This document shows, one piece after another, positions 26,663-34,747 of a stretch of 60,684 nt of DNA. This DNA comes from Ruminococcus sp. GTDB lineage: Bacteria > Bacillota > Clostridia > Oscillospirales > Ruminococcaceae. The stretch lies in assembly GCA_015066935.1 (NCBI GenBank), contig SVNK01000011.1:1-60684 (forward strand). The letters run 5' to 3'. The position numbers and the translations under genes are program-made. How positions within the stretch are numbered: the first letter of the stretch is position 1; each line of letters begins with the position of its first letter. The notes under the pieces were generated by a model. That model was given only the letters and a program-made list of their open reading frames with translations, searched no databases and had not been told where the DNA came from.

Positions 26663-26989
26663 ATGAAAAAGAAAATCAGAAAAATAATTCAGTTTCTTAC
26701 AAATCCGAGATTACTGCTGTGTTTGCTTATTGCATGGTTTATTACCAACGGATGGTCTTATCTTGCTCTTGCAATCGGAACTGCATGCGGTATAAATTGG
26801 CTCACGGCTGTTGCAAGTGCTTATCTTGCGTTTCTTTGGCTGCCTGTATCTCCCGAGAAAATAGTCACTGTTGCCATTGCCATTGCACTGATGAAAAAGC
26901 TTTTCCCTGACGACAGAAGAACCCTCGCTGTTCTGAAAGTTCTGCGGAAAAACATAAAAAAGGTCATTTCAAAACATAAAGAAAAATAA
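26663..26989 (+). CDS. Small membrane protein of unknown function
   Basis: A 108-residue protein I do not recognise. It has a basic start (MKKKIRKIIQ), two or three hydrophobic segments (about 17-35, 40-58 and perhaps 65-78) and a very basic tail (KVLRKNIKKVISKHKEK), which would leave both ends on the cytoplasmic side if there are two helices. ATG 26663 has AGGAA 6 nt upstream; the in-frame GTG at 26657 is too close to it. It is a single gene divergent from glgB. A long perfect inverted repeat follows. Confidence 0.7.
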   Translation: MKKKIRKIIQFLTNPRLLLCLLIAWFITNGWSYLALAIGTACGINWLTAVASAYLAFLWLPVSPEKIVTVAIAIALMKKLFPDDRRTLAVLKVLRKNIKKVISKHKEK

Positions 26990-26992
26990 TGA

Positions 26993-27039
26993 CGGACGCT
27001 TTGTACTGTACAGATTCAATGCACGGTACAAAGCGTCCG
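26993..27039 (+). terminator. Inverted repeat after the small membrane protein gene
   Basis: CGGACGCTTTGTAC (26993-27006) and GTACAAAGCGTCCG (27026-27039) form a perfect 14-bp stem. There is no U-run after it, so its function as a terminator is uncertain. Confidence 0.5.
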
Positions 27040-27084
27040 CCTGTTATCCGATAAGGCTTTCAGCGACGTTATCCTTCTCGGGAA

Positions 27085-27621
27085 TTACAGCTTTTTCACT
27101 TGTCTTCGGATATAACGGAAGCACGCATCTTCGCCTTTTTCTGCAAGCAGTCTCAGAAGAAATTCGAGCTTGTCTGAAGTTTCTTTTTCGATAATCCTCC
27201 ATGTTTTTGCCTTCATGAAATATTCAAGCGGCAAATTATCGGCATACTTTTCCTTGTTGTAGATTTTTGAGGCGGCAACACGGTCGCAGAACATTTCATA
27301 AATGTAAATATCAGGCATCCTTACAGGCTCCATGCGTCTGGTCACGGGACTGTAATCTGTCCAGTACTCAAAGTGGTGGCGGTTTCTGCCCTTGTGGTGC
27401 ATCCACGCCTTTGAGTAGCCGATGATTTCACGTTCCATTTCATTGGGACTTCTTGTACCCTGATAGTAACGGACTCCGCATAGAAATTCGGTGGGTGAAA
27501 ATTTTGACAGGTCGTGGAGAAGTCCACGTCGGATTATACCTGCCTTGAAGCAATGCTCCATTACCTTATGACGGTGACGCAGGACAGTTCCGAGGTGTCC
27601 GAAGAAATTGTGTATAAGCAT
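27085..27621 (-). CDS. DUF5662 family protein (HD-like)
   Basis: A 178-residue protein matching the DUF5662 pattern as I know it: RGLLHDLSKFSPTEF near the N-terminus, then AWMHHKGRNRHHFEYW. The His-Asp pair and the following His cluster look like a divergent HD-type metal site, so a phosphohydrolase is possible but unproven. ATG 27621 has AAAGGA 8 nt upstream and leaves a 4-nt gap after the DUF3810 gene; the longer start at 27654 would overlap that gene. Probably co-transcribed with it. Confidence 0.8.
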   Translation of the reverse strand: MLIHNFFGHLGTVLRHRHKVMEHCFKAGIIRRGLLHDLSKFSPTEFLCGVRYYQGTRSPNEMEREIIGYSKAWMHHKGRNRHHFEYWTDYSPVTRRMEPVRMPDIYIYEMFCDRVAASKIYNKEKYADNLPLEYFMKAKTWRIIEKETSDKLEFLLRLLAEKGEDACFRYIRRQVKKL

Positions 27622-27625
27622 ATTA

Positions 27626-28744
27626 TCAGTCCTTTGCAGGGAAATAGTAGTCAAGAAGCAGTTCTACCACAAGACCGTATGAAAGAATACCTTCTTCTCT
27701 TCCGTTTAATTTTATATTTGTATCCGTGAATGCATCTGACATCGTTTCGACTGTATCCGTAGGGATAATTTCAAGTGATTCATTTTCCTCCCAGTATTTC
27801 TCGGGCAGGAAGCGGAACCAGTCCTGAAAAATGTATTCCGACATATCTTCCGTAACTTCTTCATACAGATCCGGACTGTAATCCCAGAGGTCGCCGTCAA
27901 CGTATTCAATAGCCATTATGTAGCCTGCATAGCGCATTTCGGGGTTATCGCTTTTTGTTGCGGCGAGGAATGAAACGAAATTTGCCTCGTCCTCCTGAAT
28001 AATTCCCTTGAGGTGGGCAAACTCATGACAAATAGTCGTAGCAAGATTGACACGGAGCATGTCGTCATTATAATTAGACTCCATAGAAAACGGAAAATAC
28101 ACGCCTGCGGTACTCGTCTGGCTCATAAAAAACGAATTGATAATCGGCTTTGCATCGGGATAATATCCTTTGAGCTGGGGGTAGTCCTCCGAAATGTTTT
28201 TCATTGCCTTTTTACACTCTTCCTGCACGTCGCAGGTGAGATAGAAGTAACCGTTCTCGTCACGCGGAACGACCTCCGCAAGCTCATTTGCTTCTGAAAT
28301 AAGTATGCGGTAAAGCTCGGCAAGCTCCTCGCTTGTATGTTCCTTCGGACTGAGATATTTATCGGAAAAAGGCGTACATCGGTACATTATGAAGCAGTTC
28401 ATGGTCTCGGTCGTGACTATAAACGCCAGAATCCACAGAAAAACCGCATTGAATATCCCGATTGTCTTTTTTCTGCTTTTCTTTCTGAAAATGAGCAGTA
28501 TCAGCGTCAGCGGCACTCCGACAACAACAAGTACAATTGCGGCGATTATCATTATTTCACCCAGAGAAAACGGAAGAAGTCCGCTGAGGAAAACAAAGGG
28601 TGTCGAAATATAGGGGAAGATTTTCCCAACGTAGAAATCGGAAAAATCTCTGCTGAACATTGCTGTTGCATATACAATAATCATCAGACCGATAATGCAT
28701 AAGGGGATAAGGAAACGTTTTTTTAATTTGATTCTGCACCTCAT
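27626..28744 (-). CDS. DUF3810 family membrane metalloprotease-like protein
   Basis: A 372-residue protein. Three N-terminal helices (about 10-28, 40-75, 90-115) are followed by a large extracytoplasmic domain with a zinc-peptidase motif, ATTICHEFAHLKGIIQEDEANF: HExxH followed by a downstream Glu in the gluzincin position. This combination is the DUF3810 family. Substrate unknown; cell-envelope proteolysis is a reasonable guess. It leads the pair with DUF5662. AAGGAG lies a short distance upstream of ATG 28744. Confidence 0.85.
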   Translation of the reverse strand: MRCRIKLKKRFLIPLCIIGLMIIVYATAMFSRDFSDFYVGKIFPYISTPFVFLSGLLPFSLGEIMIIAAIVLVVVGVPLTLILLIFRKKSRKKTIGIFNAVFLWILAFIVTTETMNCFIMYRCTPFSDKYLSPKEHTSEELAELYRILISEANELAEVVPRDENGYFYLTCDVQEECKKAMKNISEDYPQLKGYYPDAKPIINSFFMSQTSTAGVYFPFSMESNYNDDMLRVNLATTICHEFAHLKGIIQEDEANFVSFLAATKSDNPEMRYAGYIMAIEYVDGDLWDYSPDLYEEVTEDMSEYIFQDWFRFLPEKYWEENESLEIIPTDTVETMSDAFTDTNIKLNGREEGILSYGLVVELLLDYYFPAKD

Positions 28745-28769
28745 ATTCTTCTCCTTACAGAACGAAACA

Positions 28770-28801
28770 AAAGGCGCAATCGCATAAACGAAGCGCCTTT
28801 T
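28770..28801 (-). terminator. Terminator of the YegP-like gene
   Basis: AAAAGGCGC and GCGCCTTTT form a stem downstream of the stop at 28833 on the minus strand, followed by GTTTCG. It separates this gene from DUF3810. Confidence 0.65.
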
Positions 28802-28832
28802 CGGTTATTCAGGCAATACGCAGTTCTGCTGT

Positions 28833-29216
28833 TTAAGCCTCTGTCTCGGGTTCAACAATAGCAGCGTCAACGACATTCTTACGAACGCTTTCAATGCCGT
28901 TCTTGCAGCTTTCCTTCTTTTTATAGCCCTCGCTTGCAGCGATAATCTGACCATTCTTAGCCTTGAGACGGAATCTGAATTCGCCTGCCTTATCAGTATA
29001 AATCTCGAATTTAGGGCAGGTCTGAGCAGCAAAGCCTTCCTCAGTCTGGTCCTCAACATTAGCTTCGGGAGCATTCTTTATGATGCTGTTAATACCGTTC
29101 TTTATGCTTGAGAGGCTCTTGTAAACCTCTCCGCCTGTAGCGATTACCTCTCCATTTCCTGCTTTAAGACTGTGAGTGAAGCCTGTTTTTGTTGCTTTGA
29201 TTATGAATTTTCCCAT
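28833..29216 (-). CDS. DUF1508 (YegP-like) two-repeat protein
   Basis: A 127-residue protein with two tandem DUF1508 units: GFTHSLKAGNGEVIATGG...SIKNGINSIIKNA (about 8-46) and EFRFRLKAKNGQIIAASEGY...CKNGIESVRKN (about 75-115). The repeated FxLKAxNGxxIA...KNGIxSIxKN pattern is diagnostic. The family is widespread and poorly characterised. ATG 29216 (MGKFIIKA) has GAGGTG 8 nt upstream; the longer start would include that site. It has its own strong promoter. Confidence 0.88.
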   Translation of the reverse strand: MGKFIIKATKTGFTHSLKAGNGEVIATGGEVYKSLSSIKNGINSIIKNAPEANVEDQTEEGFAAQTCPKFEIYTDKAGEFRFRLKAKNGQIIAASEGYKKKESCKNGIESVRKNVVDAAIVEPETEA

Positions 29217-29250
29217 GGTTGACACACCTCTCATTAAATTTTATAATATA

Positions 29251-29279
29251 ATTATACATGATTTTTTGTTTCTTGTCAA
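29251..29279 (-). promoter_or_regulatory. Sigma-A promoter of the YegP-like gene
   Basis: On the minus strand TTGACA (29274-29279) and TATAAT (29251-29256), perfect boxes with a 17-nt spacer. Confidence 0.82.
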
Positions 29280-29353
29280 TAGCATTTTGTGGAATTTAGC
29301 CTAAATTTGTACGATTCTGTCCATCAGAGATGTGCATCGGTGAATGACACATA

Positions 29354-29388
29354 AAAAGCGGCTGAAACTTTTTTCAGCCGCTTGCATT
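29354..29388 (-). terminator. Terminator of pnp
   Basis: AAGCGGCTGAAA and TTTCAGCCGCTT form a 12-bp stem just after the pnp stop codon, with T-rich sequence beyond it on the minus strand. Confidence 0.75.
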
Positions 29389-29395
29389 TTATTGA

Positions 29396-31510
29396 TTAAC
29401 CCTGACGCTTTGCTTCGATGTCAGCGAGAGCGTCCTTGCGGGAGAGATTGATTCTGCCCTGACGGTCGATTTCGATAACCTTTACGACAATCTCATCGCC
29501 GATTGAAACAACGTCCTCAACCTTCTCAACACGCTGCTTGTCGAGCTTGGAAATGTGTACAAGACCATCCTTGCCGGGAGCAATCTCAACGAATGCACCG
29601 AATTCCATGATTCTTACAACCTTACCTCTGTAGAGTGCGCCTACTTCGGGGTCGTTTGCAATAGTGTGGACAATCTGGAGAGCCTTGTTTACATTATCAG
29701 AATTGATACCGCTGATAAATACGTTACCGTCGTCGTTGATGTCGATCTTGACGTCGCAGTCAGCAGAGATCTTCTGGATAACCTTACCGCCCTGACCGAT
29801 AACCTCACGGATCTTGTCAACAGGAATCTTTGTCTGGAGCATCTTGGGAGCGTACTCGTTCACAGAAGGTCTTGACTCGGGGATAGCCTTGAGCATGATT
29901 TCGTCGAGGATGTAGAGACGAGCCTTTCTTGTCTTTTCGAAAGCTTCCTTGATGATAGCAGGTGTAAGACCGTCAACCTTGATGTCTACCTGAATAGCAG
30001 TGATACCCTTGTGAGTACCGCCAACCTTGAAGTCCATATCGCCGAAGAAGTCTTCAAGACCCTGAATATCAACCATAGTCATGAAGTCGTCGCTGTCGGG
30101 GAGAGTGATAAGTCCGCATGAGATACCGGCGACGGGAGCCTTGATCGGAACGCCTGCGTCCATAAGTGCAAGGGTTGAACCGCAGATAGAGCCCTGTGAT
30201 GTTGAACCGTTTGAGGAGAGAACCTCGGAAACGAGTCTGAGAGCGTAGGGGAATTCCTCAACAGGAGGAATTACGGGTGCAAGAGCTCTTTCAGCAAGAG
30301 CGCCGTGACCGATTTCACGTCTTCCGGGACCTCTTGAAGGCTTTGTTTCGCCGACAGAATAGCTCGGGAAGTTATACTGGTGCATATATCTCTTGGAATC
30401 TTCCTCATCGAGACCGTCGATTCTCTGAGCGTCGCTTACAGGACCGAGAGTTGCAATGGTGAGAACCTGAGTCTGTCCTCTTGTAAAGAGTCCCGAACCG
30501 TGAACTCTGGGGAGAAGTCCGACTTCAGCAGCAAGAGGACGGATTTCGTCGATACCTCTGCCGTCAACACGCTTGCCCTCGTAGAGCCATGCACGTACAA
30601 TCTTCTTCTGGAGCTTGTAGATGCACTCGTCGATCATAGCGATCTGCTCGGGGTAGATCTCGTCGAACTTAGCGTGGATGTCTTCAACAATGGGAGCGAG
30701 TCTTGCGTCACGGACAGTCTTATCGTCTGTATCGAGAGCGAACTTTACACGTTCTGCGGCGAATTCTTCGATAGAATCGAACATTTCGTGGTCAACTTCC
30801 TGAGACTCGAACTCAAACTTGGGCTTACCGATCTGAGCACGGATGTCGTTGATGAAAGCAACCATCTTCTTGATTTCCTCGTGACCCTTGAGGATAGCGT
30901 CGAGCATTGTATCTTCGGGAACCTCGTTTGCGCCTGCCTCAATCATAACGATTTTTTCAGCAGTACCCGCAACAGTAAGAACGAGGTCAGTCTTTGCTCT
31001 CTGTTCGAGAGTGGGATTGAGTACGATTTCGCCGTCAACAAGACCTACGTTGATGCCTGCGATAGGACCGTTCCACGGAATATCGGAAATTGAAATAGCA
31101 ACAGATGTAGCGATCATTCCTGCGATTTCGGGAGAGTTATCAGGTTCAACAGCAAGAACAGTCATAACAACGGAAACGTCGTTTCTCATGTCCTTGGGGA
31201 AAAGCGGACGGATAGGTCTGTCAACGCAGCGTGAAGTAAGGATAGCCTTTTCTGAGGGTTTGCCTTCACGTTTTGTAAATGAACCGGGGATTCTTCCTAC
31301 GGAATAGAGTCTTTCCTCGTAGTCAACAGAGAGAGGGAAGAAGTCGATGCCCTCTCTGGGCTTAGCACTTGCTGTTACGTTAGCCATAACAACGGTTTCT
31401 CCGTAACGAACCCAGCAAGAGCCGTTGGAGAGTCCGCAGGTCTTGCCTGTCTCGACTACGAGAGGTCTGCCTGCATAGGTAGTTTCGAATGTTCTGAAAT
31501 TTTCAAACAT
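29396..31510 (-). CDS. pnp: Polyribonucleotide nucleotidyltransferase (PNPase)
   Basis: A 704-residue 3'-to-5' phosphorolytic exoribonuclease, standard length. It contains two RNase PH-like domains (LVVETGKTCGLSNGSCWVRYGETVVMANV from about residue 15; GSGLFTRGQTQVLTIATLG from about 335), an alpha-helical linker, the second catalytic region with SNGSTSQGSICGSTLALMDAGVP and DFFGDMDFKVGGT, a KH domain (IREVIGQGGKVIQKISADCDVKIDI, about 560-600) and an S1 domain (LYRGKVVRIMEFGAFVEIAPGKDGLVHIS, about 620-690). It functions in mRNA decay. GGAGG lies upstream of ATG 31510. A long hairpin precedes it. Confidence 0.98.
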   Translation of the reverse strand: MFENFRTFETTYAGRPLVVETGKTCGLSNGSCWVRYGETVVMANVTASAKPREGIDFFPLSVDYEERLYSVGRIPGSFTKREGKPSEKAILTSRCVDRPIRPLFPKDMRNDVSVVMTVLAVEPDNSPEIAGMIATSVAISISDIPWNGPIAGINVGLVDGEIVLNPTLEQRAKTDLVLTVAGTAEKIVMIEAGANEVPEDTMLDAILKGHEEIKKMVAFINDIRAQIGKPKFEFESQEVDHEMFDSIEEFAAERVKFALDTDDKTVRDARLAPIVEDIHAKFDEIYPEQIAMIDECIYKLQKKIVRAWLYEGKRVDGRGIDEIRPLAAEVGLLPRVHGSGLFTRGQTQVLTIATLGPVSDAQRIDGLDEEDSKRYMHQYNFPSYSVGETKPSRGPGRREIGHGALAERALAPVIPPVEEFPYALRLVSEVLSSNGSTSQGSICGSTLALMDAGVPIKAPVAGISCGLITLPDSDDFMTMVDIQGLEDFFGDMDFKVGGTHKGITAIQVDIKVDGLTPAIIKEAFEKTRKARLYILDEIMLKAIPESRPSVNEYAPKMLQTKIPVDKIREVIGQGGKVIQKISADCDVKIDINDDGNVFISGINSDNVNKALQIVHTIANDPEVGALYRGKVVRIMEFGAFVEIAPGKDGLVHISKLDKQRVEKVEDVVSIGDEIVVKVIEIDRQGRINLSRKDALADIEAKRQG

Positions 31511-31539
31511 AATTCTGCCTCCTGAAAAAATTATTTTTT

Positions 31540-31601
31540 CGGCTTTAGCAATAAACTCTGTGCCTTGGCGGACAGGGCATACAGTTTAATGCTAAAAGCC
31601 G
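31540..31601 (-). promoter_or_regulatory. Long hairpin in the pnp leader
   Basis: CGGCTTTAGCAATAAACTC... (31540-31564) pairs with ...GAGTTTAATGCTAAAAGCCG-like sequence (31575-31601): about 25 pairs with one bulge and a few mismatches and a loop of about 10 nt. It lies 30 nt upstream of the pnp start codon and would be in its mRNA leader. A comparable leader duplex in enterobacteria is the target of RNase III/PNPase autoregulation; whether the same applies here is inference. Confidence 0.5.
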
Positions 31602-31641
31602 TTATAGATAAATTTAATAACCCCATTAAAGTCTGCACTGA

Positions 31642-31821
31642 TTAAGGCAACACCGCACAAAGCCCGCCTGACGGCTTTGCACGAAATCTGCTTGCATATT
31701 TTCCGCCATTCCGCACAAAAACTCCTTGACATACGTCAGTATGCCTTCGGAATTTCTGTACAATCTGACGAAAAATCTGACTTCGCATCTTTCGCACAAG
31801 CTCTGTGCGGTATTGCCTTAA
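31642..31821. mobile_element. 180-bp inverted-repeat element (MITE-like)
   Basis: Ends are 18-bp near-perfect inverted repeats: TTAAGGCAACACCGCACA (31642-31659) and TGTGCGGTATTGCCTTAA (31804-31821), one mismatch. There is no significant ORF. It fills most of the gap between pnp and the gene at 31841. A degenerate relative is at 11652. Other than this element and the pnp hairpin I see nothing in 31511-31840. Confidence 0.7.
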
Positions 31822-31840
31822 ATGTGATATGACTGCCGTG

Positions 31841-32362
31841 TCAGTTAAGACTGAAGCTTTCAAGCCATGCAATCATGGATTCCTCGTATTCAGCACTTTC
31901 ATCCATGGGACAGCCGGCTGTAACGCTGTACACTGCGTTTTTGCCTTTGAAGAGAGCCTCCATCTGATATCTTTCATTAGAATTATTTGTGGTTTTGTAG
32001 TAGTAGCCGTTAGTGAGTTTAACAGGAACAAGTCTCTCGCCGTTAATAGTTGTGTTCTGGATATACTCCTTGAGGTTAAGCGATTTAAGCTGATCGGCGG
32101 GGATAGCTTTCTTTGCGACGCTGAACACAATATCATCATAAGAGTAGCAGGCAATCTGAGCTGATCCTGAAGAAGTAGAATAAAGCTTTGAGCTTGATTC
32201 CATAGCCGACGGAAGTTTTGCAGTGAATTCGTCATGCGATACGTATTCCCATTCTGACTGATCGGTTATATCAACGTTTTTGCCGGATGATACATTGAAT
32301 ATTATAACAGCACATGCTGCAATGCTCAGCAGTATGGCAGCAGCAACAAGCAGCTTTTTCAC
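31841..32362 (-). CDS. Membrane-anchored protein of unknown function
   Basis: A 173-residue protein with an N-terminal anchor or signal (KKLLVAAAILLSIAACAVIIFNV) and an extracytoplasmic domain of about 145 residues with the feel of a small alpha/beta fold (WEYVSHDEFTAKLPSAM..., AIPADQLKSLNLKEYIQNT). I do not recognise the family. It starts at GTG 32362, 7 nt after GGGGTGG. It lies between rpsO and pnp, genes that are usually adjacent, so it probably arrived by insertion. Confidence 0.7.
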   Translation of the reverse strand: MKKLLVAAAILLSIAACAVIIFNVSSGKNVDITDQSEWEYVSHDEFTAKLPSAMESSSKLYSTSSGSAQIACYSYDDIVFSVAKKAIPADQLKSLNLKEYIQNTTINGERLVPVKLTNGYYYKTTNNSNERYQMEALFKGKNAVYSVTAGCPMDESAEYEESMIAWLESFSLN

Positions 32363-32384
32363 GATTTTCCACCCCTTAGACTTA

Positions 32385-32414
32385 AAGGCAGTACGGGATT
32401 GACCCGACTGCCTT
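32385..32414 (-). terminator. Terminator after rpsO
   Basis: AAGGCAGT and ACTGCCTT form a stem with an inner CGGG/CCCG pairing, just after the rpsO stop on the minus strand. There is only a short U-run (TTTAAG), so read-through into the next gene is possible. Confidence 0.6.
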
Positions 32415-32425
32415 CAAACACAGAA

Positions 32426-32692
32426 TTACTTACGGAGACCGAGCTTCTCTACGATAGCACGGTATCTGTTGATGTCCTTCTTCTTGAGGTAACCGAGGAG
32501 GTTACGTCTGTGACCAACCATCTTGAGAAGACCTCTTCTTGAGTGGTGATCGTTCTTGTGAGACTTGAGGTGTTCTGTAAGATCGTTGATTCTCTTAGTG
32601 AGAATAGCAATCTGAACCTCAGGTGAACCTGTGTCGTTAGCACTTGTCTTGTTAGCCTCAATAATGGCTGTTTTTTCTTCCTTCAAAAGCAT
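32426..32692 (-). CDS. rpsO: 30S ribosomal protein S15
   Basis: An 88-residue S15, standard length. It carries the family signature [53 protein letters not shown]. It binds 16S rRNA early in 30S assembly. ATG 32692 (MLLKEEK) has GAGGTG 6 nt upstream; the longer frame would begin inside that site. Its own promoter and a structured leader of about 95 nt precede it. Confidence 0.98.
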   Translation of the reverse strand: MLLKEEKTAIIEANKTSANDTGSPEVQIAILTKRINDLTEHLKSHKNDHHSRRGLLKMVGHRRNLLGYLKKKDINRYRAIVEKLGLRK

Positions 32693-32788
32693 TTGAAGCA
32701 CCTCTTAAAAAATAATATTCCGCAGACGGAGAAAGGGGTGAAACGGTTTTACCGAGAGGACAAGCCCCTATCCAAGTAAGCGGTAGTA
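32693..32788 (-). promoter_or_regulatory. Putative S15 mRNA leader (autoregulatory)
   Basis: The transcribed leader contains paired segments: a GGGGCTTG...CACCCC arm pair and CGGTAAAACCG. Autogenous control by S15 binding to its leader is well known in several bacterial groups, with different structures. The fold here is my reading, not a match to a model. Confidence 0.4.
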
Positions 32789-32790
32789 AT

Positions 32791-32819
32791 ATTATATCAC
32801 ATAAGCTGTCGTTTGTAAA
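32791..32819 (-). promoter_or_regulatory. Sigma-A promoter of rpsO
   Basis: On the minus strand TTTACA (32814-32819) and TATAAT (32791-32796) with a 17-nt spacer. Confidence 0.75.
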
Positions 32820-32951
32820 TAGCTTTTTTCAACTTTTTTTATTCTGCAAGGAAAAATAAGGGAACTTTTGCACGCATGAGATAAAAGTCCGCAGAAATAT
32901 TGTGCAAATTAACAGTAAATTGATGGATAATAAAATAATTTGCCGTTTCGG

Positions 32952-32980
32952 TTGACTATTTGGCGGTTTTGTGATAAAAT
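32952..32980 (+). promoter_or_regulatory. Sigma-A promoter of the PH-domain/FkbM operon
   Basis: TTGACT (32952-32957), 17-nt spacer, TAAAAT (32975-32980), about 35 nt before the ATG at 33017. Confidence 0.72.
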
Positions 32981-33016
32981 AAATATGTATAAATTCATCT
33001 TTACGGAGGGACTATC

Positions 33017-33427
33017 ATGAAAAAAGACAATATCAGTTACGTTTGGACAGATAAGAAGCGTACAATTTTCGGACTCCCAATCTCATTTACACGCTACTAT
33101 CTTACCGAAACAAAGTTCATAACAAGGGTAGGCTTCCTCAATATTACAGAGGATGAAATCGATCTTTACAAGATTACAGATAAAAAGGTGAGATTCCCGT
33201 TTTTTCAGCGTCTTTTCAACTGCGGAACAATAATTATCTACAGCAGAGATACAGATACTCCGTCCAAGGAGGTTCACTGCATAAAGAGAGTACGTGAAGT
33301 TTCTGAGCTTATCGATAAGCACCTTACCATTATGCGTGACAGATACGGAATCAGAGGCAGAGATATGATTAGTGCAGGCAATTGCGATTGCTCCGGCGAA
33401 GAGTATGACGACGGCGGAATATATTGA
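33017..33427 (+). CDS. Small bacterial PH-domain-like protein
   Basis: A 136-residue protein. The run YVWTDKKRTIFGLPISFTRYYLTETKFITRVGFLNITEDEIDLYKITDKKVRFPFFQRLFNCGTIIIYSRD looks like the beta-barrel of short bacterial PH (bPH) domains, with a C-terminal helix from about residue 85. The tail is acidic and Gly-rich, with a CDC motif. No membrane helix. Role unknown. GGAGGG precedes the ATG, and the FkbM-type gene follows by 15 nt, so they form an operon. Confidence 0.65.
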   Translation: MKKDNISYVWTDKKRTIFGLPISFTRYYLTETKFITRVGFLNITEDEIDLYKITDKKVRFPFFQRLFNCGTIIIYSRDTDTPSKEVHCIKRVREVSELIDKHLTIMRDRYGIRGRDMISAGNCDCSGEEYDDGGIY

Positions 33428-33442
33428 TTTCAGGAGGATATG

Positions 33443-34507
33443 ATGTTATCGTTTGTTACGGAAAAACAGTCCTGCTGGGACAGGCTTAAAGCTGATAAGC
33501 GTCCGATATTCATTTATGGTATGGGCGACGGAGCATTAAAAATCATGTCGGTTTTTCGTGAAAAAGGAATTACGGTTTCCGGCGTTTTTGCCAGTGACGA
33601 TTTTGTACGTGGTCATTCTTTTGAAGGTTATCACGTTCACAGACTTTCGGAAATAGAAGAAATGGTTGACGATTTTGTTGTTGTTCTTGCGTTTGCCGCA
33701 GGTTATCAGGAAATAGTCGACAAAATCCAGAATATTGCGTCAAAGCATACACTTTACGTTCCCGATGTTCCCGTAGTGGGCAGCGGTCTGTTCACTTACG
33801 AGTTCTGTGCTGAAAATGCCGAGAAAATCCGTGAGGTCTACGACAGTCTTGCGGACGATTATTCACGTAAAGTTTACGCTAATATTATCAATTTCAAAAT
33901 AAGCGGTAAAATTGAGTATCTTTCTGCCGTAACGTCTACAAAGTCAGAGATTTACAGAAAGATTATCAAGCCGGGTCTTAATGAGGTCTACGTGGACCTC
34001 GGTGCATACAACGGCGACACAATCAAAGAGCTTATGGAGTTTACCCACGGAAAATACGCTTCAATCTATGCTCTTGAGCCCGACAGAAAAAATTTCAAGA
34101 AACTTGCGAAGTTTGTTGATTCCATGAACAGTGTCTACGCTTACAATGCAGCTGCATGGTGCCTTGATACGGAGCTTCCTTTTGCTGCAAAGGCAGGAAG
34201 ACAGTCCGCAATTTCAGCTTCCTCCGAGAATATGGTCGATGCAAGAGCAGTTGATTCAATCTTAAGCGGAAAGCCTGCAACGATTATAAAAATGGACGTT
34301 GAAGGTTTTGAGCGTGAGGCAATCTGGGGAGCTGCACTCACAATTTCACATTACTCCCCCAAGCTTATGGTGTCTCTCTATCATCGTAACGAGGATATAT
34401 TCGAGCTGCCGCTGCTGATTAAAAAGCTCAATCCCAATTATAAGCTCTATATCCGCCATCAGCTCTATATTCCTGCATGGGAAACCAACCTTTACGCAAT
34501 TACTTAA
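33443..34507 (+). CDS. FkbM family methyltransferase with N-terminal Rossmann-like domain
   Basis: A 354-residue protein. The N-terminal part (about 18-95: PIFIYGMGDGALKIMSVFREKGITVSGVFASDD) looks like a nucleotide-binding fold often joined to sugar-modifying enzymes. The C-terminal part (about 175-350) is an FkbM methyltransferase with the SAM loop VYVDLGAYNGDTIKEL, the acidic ALEPDRKNF and the KMDVEGFEREA motif. It probably methylates a glycan. ATG 33443 has AGGAGG 5 nt upstream; ATG 33440 is too close. It ends in a terminator hairpin next to the 34541 element. Confidence 0.85.
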   Translation: MLSFVTEKQSCWDRLKADKRPIFIYGMGDGALKIMSVFREKGITVSGVFASDDFVRGHSFEGYHVHRLSEIEEMVDDFVVVLAFAAGYQEIVDKIQNIASKHTLYVPDVPVVGSGLFTYEFCAENAEKIREVYDSLADDYSRKVYANIINFKISGKIEYLSAVTSTKSEIYRKIIKPGLNEVYVDLGAYNGDTIKELMEFTHGKYASIYALEPDRKNFKKLAKFVDSMNSVYAYNAAAWCLDTELPFAAKAGRQSAISASSENMVDARAVDSILSGKPATIIKMDVEGFEREAIWGAALTISHYSPKLMVSLYHRNEDIFELPLLIKKLNPNYKLYIRHQLYIPAWETNLYAIT

Positions 34508-34516
34508 TAGAATTAA

Positions 34517-34540
34517 AGGAGACTCCTATATGAGTCTCCT
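34517..34540 (+). terminator. Terminator of the FkbM gene, left copy of a duplicated hairpin
   Basis: AGGAGACTCCTATATGAGTCTCCT, a self-complementary hairpin 10 nt after the stop. The same 22-bp core recurs at 34723-34744 on the far side of the element. Confidence 0.8.
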
Positions 34541-34721
34541 CAGACTGTAGAAAAAGCCGTATATTAACGGGACGTCGAGGACGCCGTCCCCTACAGATGG
34601 CTATTTTACGTATTATAAATGTGGGGGCGAACTTAGGCAAAAAACAAAATCTTTGATTTTGCCCTTTTGCGTATGCCAATGGTAGTGTTCGCCCGAAAAA
34701 AATATGTTTATCGACACGCTG
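34541..34721. mobile_element. MITE-like element, copy B (inverted relative to copy A)
   Basis: 181 bp, almost identical to the reverse complement of 24475-24654, with the same ends: CAGACTGTAGAAAAA on the left and, read inward from the right, CAGCGTGTCGATAAA. It too is bounded on both sides by a copy of one terminator hairpin, here of unrelated sequence to that at copy A. Confidence 0.7.
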
Positions 34722-34722
34722 T

Positions 34723-34747
34723 GGAGACTCCTATATGAGTCTCCTTT
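34723..34747 (-). terminator. Terminator of the bioY operon, right copy of the duplicated hairpin
   Basis: GGAGACTCCTATATGAGTCTCC followed by T-run lies against the bioY stop codon at 34748. It is the second copy of the hairpin at 34517. Confidence 0.75.

Noticed and set aside
30380..31093. 237-codon open frame opposite pnp
   Set aside because: Antisense shadow of a highly conserved gene; composition follows the pnp codon pattern.
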